In this document: positions 57,280 to 64,000 of the stretch, piece by piece
Position numbering within the stretch: position 1 is the first letter of the stretch
Layout: the number at the start of each line of letters is the position of its first letter
Assembly: GCA_948146395.1 (NCBI GenBank)
Contig: OX411544.1
Coordinates: 39,216,630-39,280,629 of the forward strand
DNA: 64,000 nt
DNA from: Fragum whitleyi
Taxonomy: Eukaryota > Mollusca > Bivalvia > Cardiida > Cardiidae
Direction: 5' to 3'
Program-made: the position numbers and the translations under genes
The notes under the pieces: generated by a model
Database searches by the model: none
What the model saw: only the letters and a program-made list of their open reading frames with translations
Told to the model about the DNA's origin: nothing

Positions 57280-57639
57280 CTGAAATGAAAAGGGCATTGG
57301 TCATCTTGTGCGAGATTTTAAATATCTTATCAAATTGTAAAATGAAAAGTCTCTAGATAAATAAAGGACACTAAAACCCATTTCGTAATCAAATGACGAA
57401 AAAGAGTGCCAGAATAAAATTATTACCCGCTTAAAAGGATTTTCAACGCAGCTCCATGATCCAGTGTCACAGGTTAGTTTTACGAAAAGTGGGCGATATG
57501 CATATGGTCACATGATGAGGAACATTCTGTGAACATTTCATGCTTATCCGTCAATAATTGCTTTTTTTGTATGGGGTTTTACACAGATTTCAATAACCTT
57601 TTATTTGAATTGCGTCGGCTTAAACATCGACAACCGATT

Positions 57640-57838
57640 CTTGGTATTTCTCACGACAGCACTTTGTACCATAAAATTATTTCATGCTAGCCTCCAGCTG
57701 CTAAACCACAAAGGTTTACGATAATCGACCTATTGGTAAGAGATAGATTGTCAGAAAGCCGGATGAGTGCCGTTGTAGGGTATCGAAACCCAGGAGTTTT
57801 TGGAATGCTAGTCCAACACGCTACCTTTACGCATGACG
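57640..57838 (-). repeat. tRNA-derived SINE (family J), copy 3 (THAP intron 1)
   Basis: Reverse copy: GGTAGCGTGTTGGACTAGCA (A-box side) and CTGGGTTTCGATACCC (B box) at the high-coordinate end, AGCAGCTGGAGGCTAGCATG and GTGAGAAATACCAAG toward the low end. Confidence 0.68.
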
Positions 57839-57949
57839 GCGGGCCTAATGGACGTTCGAACGGACATGCATACAGAGACACACCGATGGACAGACGAAGA
57901 AGATGTTATCAATATTCAATCTGAATCACATACGGTGGCGTATAAAATT

Positions 57950-58220
57950 GTGACAAGAAAAGGGTCACGCGAAAAGGGACCATCTGGAAACTCCGTAGAT
58001 TATACTTTTAAACTAGATAACGGTTCTTATCGTGTAATTTAGAGGTCGCATTTCATAAAGAAATTCACAGGAAGGTAGATTGTTCATGCTCGATTTAGAA
58101 AATTAATAAAGAGTGAAAAGCGGTTTCGACCCTAGTCAGTCTGCTCAGTCAGCGCAGTCTGACTAGGATAGACACATTATGCATTTTCCAGACGGCCGCT
58201 TTCCCCTAGACGGGTCACAG
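57950..58220. mobile_element. Family C TIR MITE, copy C3 (THAP intron 1)
   Basis: GGGTCACGCGAAAAGGGACC at the left, GACGGGTCAC at the right, internal palindrome TCGACCCTAGTCAGTCTGCT with its complement. Confidence 0.7.
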
Positions 58221-58228
58221 TTACATAC

Positions 58229-58290
58229 CATTCGGAACAACGCTCGGACTTTTCCGTAAACTGGAAAGTACCTCGGACGTAAGTGTAGTA
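58229..58290. repeat. Family G end fragment (THAP intron 1)
   Basis: CCATTCGGAACAACGCTCGG followed by TTTTCCGTAAACTG and ACCTCGGACGT, matching one end of G1. Confidence 0.55.
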
Positions 58291-58398
58291 ATTTTGGGTC
58301 GTTTTTAGGTAATTTGGTTTCTGGTGGTACTTCGGTTAATAAATACGCGTGAAGAAAATCACAATTTGTTAATTCTTTCCTATCATCTGTCAAGAAAT

Positions 58399-58634
58399 TT
58401 TTGGCATATTATATTTTAATAACAAAACGCAGTAACATACTGCGTTTTGTTATTAAATTATAATATGGCCAATAAAGTCTTTCCTTGATTTCGTTTTATG
58501 CATCGTCATCCTTAGAAGGATCGTTGATGTTTGTGACGTCATATAAACCCACGTGCGAAACGACGCGCTTTCATGGCACCGCTCGTATTATTCCCGAGGT
58601 CTATTCCGTAGAATCGCCGAGGGTTCCCGATTGA
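58399..58634 (-). repeat. Family F hairpin repeat, copy F3 (THAP intron 1)
   Basis: Near-perfect palindrome at 58401-58472 with arms AATAACAAAACGCAGTA and complement, then CCGAGGTCTATTCCGTAGAA, the reverse of the block in F1 and F2. Confidence 0.65.
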
Positions 58635-58749
58635 GTTACATACATAAAAGAATCCCCGAGTTTGGTTAAGTAATCAAAAAAGGAACAGACAACCATATAC
58701 CATAATCACACTTTTCCAAATTTTATCCAAGGTATTAATACAATATTTG

Positions 58750-58980
58750 TTGATTTAATTGAGGTTTGAAACTTAAAAACGTGATCTCTATATAAATACG
58801 CGAAATACAAATATGATTATGGTTTTAAGTTTCACACCTCTATGAAATTAATAGATACTCTCTTCACATCTTATGATTTAATATCGATAAGCAAAAAGTA
58901 AAGATTTGTCAATAATGAAACAATATTTGTAAGGGACTTCTTTGTGCGGCAGCTTTTCAGGCACTGGTGATCTAAATGCA
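58750..58980 (+). repeat. Family Q repeat, copy 2 (THAP intron 1)
   Basis: Hairpin from GAGGTTTGAAACTTAAAAAC and GGTTTTAAGTTTCACACCTC, then ATGAAATTAATAGATACTCT as in copy 1 at 42930. Confidence 0.58.
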
Positions 58981-59160
58981 CGAATCTTCATGGGAACTTC
59001 TATTTCGATCTAATTAAATTATAACAAAACAGTATCATAAAAATAAAATTAAAGCCTTAAGTTTTTAAATGAAAGAAAATATTAATGATTTCCTTTACAA
59101 TCAGAGGATCTCCAGTCCCTGTCAATTTGATTTAAGAACTATTGTTGAAAAAAATATAAA

Positions 59161-59985
59161 AAAAGAGCACCGCCTTCGTATGCCTACGCTCGGCTGTTAA
59201 GTGCTGGATGGTAAAAAGTTCAAGTCCAAAAAGAGGCATTATTTGCACAAAATGCTTCTAGAGACCACTTTTCATCAGTTAGTGTCTTTACAAGTGAAAT
59301 GATAAAGCAAAGTATGAAGTTTTTATGTAATGAATGAGTGACTTTCACCAAATGACCTTGACTGATGACCTTGATATTGCTATGCATGCGACCATCTTGT
59401 AACAAGCAATGCACATGTCAAATTTCAAGGCTCTATGACTATCCAAAGCAGTGGCTATAAATATCAGATTTAACAACAAAATTTGACCTTAAAAGATGAC
59501 CTTGATCTTGGCTGATGACATTGAACTTGGTACCAACAGAGAGGCCTTGTCCCAAGTACTCATCATGTGAAATATGAAGGCCCTCTCACACACTTTACCA
59601 TTCAAAAGATATGGCATGTGTTAAACTTTGGTGTTTATTTCACTTACATTACCTTGAAAAATGACCTTGACCTTGACTGATGATCCTGAACTTGGTACCA
59701 ACAGAAAGGCATTGTCCAAAGCAATCATCATGTGAAATATGAAGGCCCTATCACTTACCATTGAAAAGTTATGGCCAGTGTTTAAATCTGGTGTTTTAAA
59801 AAGAAATTGACTTTAAAAATGACCTTGACCTTGACTGATGACCTTGAACTTGGTACCAAAAGATAGGCATTGTTGAAGGAAATCATCATGTGAAATATGA
59901 AGGCCTTATCACTTAATAAAATGCTCATAAGTTATGGCAAATGTTAAAATTTAGGTGGTCTTTTTTCAAAGTTTGACCTCTCGTT
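59161..59985 (+). repeat. GACCTTGA tandem-unit element (family I), copy 2 (THAP intron 1)
   Basis: Starts AGCACCGCCTTCGTATGCCT then CGGCTGTTAAGTGCTGGATG. Four ~160-bp units follow, each with GACCTTGACCTTGACTGATG (or a variant), AACTTGGTACCAACAGA and ATCATGTGAAATATGAAGGC. It ends just inside the 3' side of THAP exon 1. Confidence 0.82.
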
Positions 59986-60009
59986 CGAACAGTAAAAGAC
60001 AATATTTAC

Positions 60010-60492
60010 CCTTCTGGCTTCTCTTTTCGCATCCCCCCTTCTTATCTTCTTTGGTGGACTCTTTTGTAGAACTGAATCCTCTCTGTGTGATAACATGTCC
60101 AGTTTCGGTCTGTTAATCTCTTGTTTTGATGATACGGTGCACGGAGCTTGCTTTTCAGTATGAATGGTCGGAGCTGGTTCTTTATGAATGGTCGGAATAG
60201 CATCCTTGTTCAGAGTAACAATTTTGGGTACAATACCCATGTGCTCTTTCTCAAAGAAGTACTTGAAAGGGAAACAATCCCTAGCAAAATGATCTGAACA
60301 TAGCACAGAAAAATCCGTTGGCCCACTCCAAACACGTTTCACTTTCACAAAATCGGTCCATTGTTTTCTCCGTACAGCATCTTTCGGGAAAAAGTGAATA
60401 GAAACTCCGTCTATATGTCTGTTACTACAATTGCCAGCAACGCATCGCATACCACCCGAACTGCTAACACTCGTTTTATCTCCCTTTTGCAT
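60010..60492 (-). CDS. THAP gene, exon 1 (THAP zinc-finger domain)
   Basis: Encodes residues 1-161 from the ATG at 60492; a second ATG (residue 15, 60450) sits directly before the domain and could be the start. The C2CH zinc ligands are C17, C22, C65 and H68 (MRCVAGNCSN, then VLCSDHF). W45 and P36 are the conserved core residues, and AIPTI at 98-102 is the family's AVPTIF-type closing motif. THAP domains bind DNA in a sequence-specific way and are related to P-element transposase. KKIRRGDAKREARR at the exon end is a likely nuclear localisation signal. The exon ends at the donor AGG|GTAAAT (GT at 60009-60008), phase 0. The assembled 466-residue protein (THAP, basic, Ser/Thr linker, coiled coil) has the usual layout of the family. 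An upstream in-frame GTG is not a credible start. Confidence 0.9.
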
Positions 60493-60566
60493 ATCGAGTT
60501 CTTTTATTCTCACCGAAGCTTATAAATGTCCCATGATTAAACAAGCCTGGATGATAACACTATAAA

Positions 60567-60670
60567 TGCGCAAATTTCAAGTTAAGTGAGTGTTAAAAGG
60601 TCGATTTTGTCTATACATGTAGGCCCTATAGACAAAATCGGCATTTGATCACTTAGTTCAAGTTTTGCAT
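60567..60670. repeat. Palindrome family N, copy 1, upstream of THAP
   Basis: Arms AAGTTAAGTGAGTGTTAAAA and GATTTTGTCTATA with complements after ACATGTAGGCCC. It sits about 75-180 bases upstream of the THAP ATG, inside the presumed promoter or leader. Confidence 0.65.
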
Positions 60671-60714
60671 ATACCACATGTATACTTCGATTTCCCCCTT
60701 GTTTACAAATCGGA

Positions 60715-60780
60715 TGTAAAGTCGCTACAGCGCGTGACGTCACGCGGATTTATCGTCGAAATCGATTTCGTGTAGCGGCT
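60715..60780 (-). promoter_or_regulatory. CpG-rich CRE palindrome, candidate THAP promoter
   Basis: CGCGTGACGTCACGCG at 60731-60746 is a perfect 16-bp palindrome around the full cAMP-response element TGACGTCA. CGAAATCGATTTCG at 60757-60770 is a second perfect palindrome, and GTCGCTACA / TGTAGCGGC flank the pair in inverted order. The cluster is the most CpG-dense spot near the THAP gene, about 245 bases above its ATG. The promoter role is inferred from position and motif only. Confidence 0.5.
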
Positions 60781-61008
60781 CGCTAATTGGATATTTGCGA
60801 TTACACACCTGTGTTGATTTTACACAAAAATGGGTTTCATTTCGTTATCGGACAGACGGATTAGTAAACGGCAGTTGATTTTTTTTTAACTCTTACACGC
60901 AATAGAGGGGGTGAAGATCACTCAATGTCTTGTGTGTTAAATATTTCTCGTCCACTGAGCTAGATGTACGTAAAAAAGTAATCCGTTGTAAACATGGTAT
61001 AGATCAAA

Positions 61009-61089
61009 ACGCTTAAGTGAGTGATTAAAGGTCAATTTTGTCTATACCTGTATAGACAAAATTGACCTTTGATCACTCACTCTAAATTG
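61009..61089. repeat. Palindrome family N, copy 2
   Basis: Near-perfect hairpin: GTGAGTGATTAAAGGTCAAT and TTTGTCTATA with complements around CCTG. Better preserved than copy 1. Confidence 0.7.
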
Positions 61090-61258
61090 CGGGTCTATAA
61101 ATGAATGTTTCACGACCGCTTGTTCGATATTCTATGTGTTTACAACGACTTAAACCTTTTTTTTTATCGAGCCACAAAGTAAACAAGAACGCTGATGAGC
61201 ATTTGGGTATTTACATAAGGCTCAATACTTGTATAAAGATACACTTACATAGTTGCAT

Positions 61259-61364
61259 ATAGGTGGCAGTATCAAAATATTTTTTACAAGAATTTAAATA
61301 TATGCTAAATATAGTCATAAATTAATGATTATTTTTATATCATTTCTTTGATACTGCCACCTGT
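61259..61364. mobile_element. Short TIR element, ~105 bp
   Basis: TAGGTGGCAGTATCAAA at the left and TTTGATACTGCCACCTGT at the right are perfect inverted repeats over 16 bp. AT-rich interior. Confidence 0.6.
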
Positions 61365-61601
61365 GTAGTTGCGATGTTGGCATTTTTTCGCAATGGTCTA
61401 CTGGTGACTAATTTCGCTACCCTCGATTGGTGGAGAAATTTGAAAGCTCCAACTCCAAACATCCCTACAGTTTTTTGAAAATTTCTCAACCATACATATT
61501 TCTTCCTAGATATACCGTGAAATTCAAACCACGTTCCTTTTGTACATCAATCACAATTTCTCAATATCACGTATGTCCAAATTGACCACCATGTAAAGAA
61601 A

Positions 61602-61673
61602 GTTTTATTTTGGTGTGTGTTATTTTCGCCACCTGGCAAAGGTGATGAAAATAAGACGCACCAAAATAAAAAC
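61602..61673. repeat. Palindrome, 72 bp
   Basis: Arms GTTTTATTTTGGTGTGTGTT and complement of GTTTTTATTTTGGTGCGTCT, inner CGCCACCT and AGGTGATG. Probably a foldback element. Confidence 0.6.
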
Positions 61674-61689
61674 ACTTCATATTTAGTCC

Positions 61690-63290
61690 GTGGGCCAGGA
61701 GGGGTCACCGTGCACCCCCCTAAGGGCTCTCCGAGAGTGATATGGAAATGTTCATAGGACCTCCCTGAGTGAGAATCACGCTGTTAACAGCTGGTAAATT
61801 GGGCCCCGACTGCCATTCCGAGTGGTTTTCTAGATGGCAGCCAAGAATGAATTCATTTTACCTTTGATACACTATAGAGGGATTTTGTTCATTTTAAATA
61901 TTTTTTGAGAGTCTAAAACATGTATACTTTGCGTTCTGGTAAAACCCTTGATTACTTGAAATGATTGTTAAGTCCCCATCTTCCGAAATGGGAGATGGCA
62001 GCCAGTTCTAGATAAGATTTTTGCTATTTTTTTCGATGAATGCAATGAGATAAAAGTGTTCACCATGTACTACACCATAGATCATATTGCAAAGTGCTAT
62101 GATATTGTTGATATGACCTTCTCGAGTTCAAATCAAGTTGTTAACAGTCGATATTTTGGGTCCTGACTGCCTTTCTCGGTGTTTTTCTAAATGGTAGCCA
62201 CTAAAAATACAAATTTAACAGGAGACACTAAACGGATATCACTTGATTTCAAATCAGATTTAAGGACCAAAACGTGTATTTTTTACGTTCTTGGTACAAA
62301 ATCTATTAGGCAATCTTAAATTGGATATCCAAACATCCTCTTTTAGAGATGGCAGCCAGTTTAAGATAAGAATTTTGTTATTTTTGCTGTAATCTGTGAA
62401 AGATGAGGGGTGACCGTGTACTTTGCCGATCAATCCTCTCTGATTGAACCACAAAATTGTTACTTCAACATTCCAAAGGTTGAATCAAGTTGTTAACAGG
62501 AGATGTTTTGAGTCCCAACTGCTTGTTTGGGATGTTTTCTAGATGGCAGCCAATGCAAATACAAGTAAATAAAATGTAACACTTTATAAATGAGCAACCT
62601 ATGCTTTTTTATTATCTTTAATGACAAAAACATAAATATTTAGTATTCGTGCTACATGCTAATGTCTTTTTGAAGATCAATCATCCTGAATGGTAGATCG
62701 CAGCCAGTTTTGAATATGAAATTTGCCTGGTTTTTTATTCAGTTCATCATCATCATAAAACTTATCTCTGATAGGACAAAGGAAAAGTTTGACCGATATT
62801 ACTCAGTGAGAAGCAAAAAAGTATCAATCGATATTTATGGTGTTCCGACTACCTCTCCGAATGTTTTTTCTAGATGGCAGCCAAGAAAAAGTATAGATTA
62901 TATAAGAATCCCTTTGCTAACATTGGTCTATTTTTTTATCTTATTTTCAGGACCAAATCACCTAAGTATAGCGCAGCTCTTATTGTTTGTTCAATTTTGT
63001 GTCTAATCTAAAAACCAAACATACTGAAATGAAGATTGCAGCCATTGTTAAATACGTAATTTTGCTTACTTAGCTGTTACAGTCTCTGAAAATAGTGGGC
63101 ATGTCACTCCTGTGGAAGGGGGATGTATCAAGTTGTTTACCATATATCCTTGATATCAATATTTTCTCTCTTTCGTCCCATCTGACGGATTTGGGTAGTT
63201 TTAATTGTCTCAGAAAAAATACATGATAAAATGAAATCTGAAATGTGAGATGGCAGTCAGGTCATAATTTGAATTCATCTTATTTCTGTA
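61690..63290 (+). repeat. Tandem array of ~350-bp units with paired GATGGCAGCCA boxes
   Basis: Two box series alternate. Series 1 (TCTAGATGGCAGCCA) starts at 61833, 62190, 62542 and 62873; series 2 (GAGATGGCAGCCAG) at 61994, 62348, 62696 and 63034, with a further box at 63248. Both series have a period of about 330-357 bp. Other shared phrases are CAAGTTGTTAACAG and GTCCTGACTGCC. Units are diverged, so the array is old. No reading frame is conserved across units. Confidence 0.8.
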
Positions 63291-63399
63291 AAAACATCTT
63301 TATGTGTACATGTTTCTGTCGAAGAAGGATGCATATTGGTATAATATTCTCCATCTGTCAGTCCGTGTGTTTACACATAGGTTAGTTCATTTCTTGTTT

Positions 63400-63769
63400 C
63401 GATTAAGAACATTGTGGATTGACAAGGGATAGTAGCATAAGCGAATTTTGAATAAATTGAATGTTTTCATTTTTATCGAACTTGAGCATAATTATACAAT
63501 ATAATGACACATTGTTCTATTAGAAGATATGTTTGTCTTCAGGACCAATCAGAAGCTTCCAAATCCACTCAAGCTAATGGAATTATTGAATGATTGGAAA
63601 ATTTTGAATGATTTCAGAGCGGATAAAATTTTGTCGATTCAACGTTTTTTTTAATGATTTTTGGGCATTTAGAGTTAGTGCTTCAAAAATGCAATGAATG
63701 GAACGCTGATTAAATGATAAAGAATGGTTTTGACTAGACCTAGTGTCAAGTACACAATGTTTTTTACCG
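63400..63769 (-). mobile_element. TIR family A MITE, copy A16
   Basis: GATTAAGAACATTGTGGATT at the left, GGAACGCTGATTAAATGA and a worn right terminus CACAATGTTTTTTACCG. Confidence 0.65.
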
Positions 63770-64000
63770 CCAAGCATTTACTTCAGTTATAGACATAATT
63801 TCTTGAAACTTTCACACAATATAACAAAACTCTTTTTGTTGATGATTGCTGATATAATGCCGAGTAACGGAAAAAAGGGGACTTGAAGTGAAACTTCTTG
63901 TCCACTCATTCGTCTTGTATTTATTGATGGGTTTGCGTGAAACTTTCTAAGAATGATCCTCATCGTGTGACTAAGTGTGCTTATCAACTCCGTTGGATGA

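Noticed and set aside
61690..63290. Tandem repeat as a repeat-protein gene
   Set aside because: No reading frame stays open or is conserved through successive units.

Overview
This is eukaryotic DNA, AT-rich and dense in repeats. It most likely comes from a bivalve mollusc or a close lophotrochozoan. The basis is the repeat content: GACCTTGA-rich tandem dispersed elements, tRNA-derived SINEs, many short terminal-inverted-repeat (TIR) elements, a LINE ending in TTAC units, plus introns and a THAP-domain gene. The species is inferred, not proven. Nothing bacterial, viral or CRISPR-like was seen. Two genes are well supported, both on the minus strand. The first is a basic leucine-zipper (bZIP) transcription factor of the PAR/NFIL3/CES-2 type, whose whole 246-residue coding region lies in one exon (21215-21955) just after a splice acceptor. 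The second is a THAP zinc-finger gene that I assembled from four exons (60492-60010, 57279-57199, 54275-54115, 52880-52205). All three junctions keep frame and give a 466-residue protein: THAP domain, basic stretch, Ser/Thr-rich linker and C-terminal coiled coil. Two of these exons are too short or lack a start codon, so a simple ORF scan does not show them as genes. Six further coding-like pieces with splice signals (425-610, 26450-26574, 30501-30726, 34701-34887, 44641-44862, 48645-48827) are orphan exon candidates of unknown function. Layout: 0-5.4 kb holds an orphan exon, a SINE, TIR family A and D copies and microsatellites. A 1.2-kb TIR transposon with a degraded ORF lies at 8.2-9.4 kb. 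A 1.7-kb foldback element lies at 16.0-17.8 kb and the bZIP gene at 21-22 kb. From 26 to 35 kb there are mixed TIR elements, SINEs and orphan exons. A broken, 5'-truncated LINE on the minus strand fills 36.1-39.1 kb. From 39 to 52 kb is a mosaic of nested non-autonomous elements. The THAP gene fills 52-60.5 kb, its introns loaded with repeats, with a CpG-rich CRE palindrome upstream. A ~350-bp tandem array occupies 61.7-63.3 kb. The repeats fall into families that I label A to R for cross-reference. Family A (about 430 bp, TA target) has some 16 copies. Family B (about 229 bp, TTAA target, piggyBac-like ends) has six. Family D is a ~160-bp near-complete palindrome with five copies. All repeat boundaries and counts were made by eye. 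No new multi-gene biological system was found. The interest lies in the hidden THAP gene and in the structured, nested mobile-element landscape.
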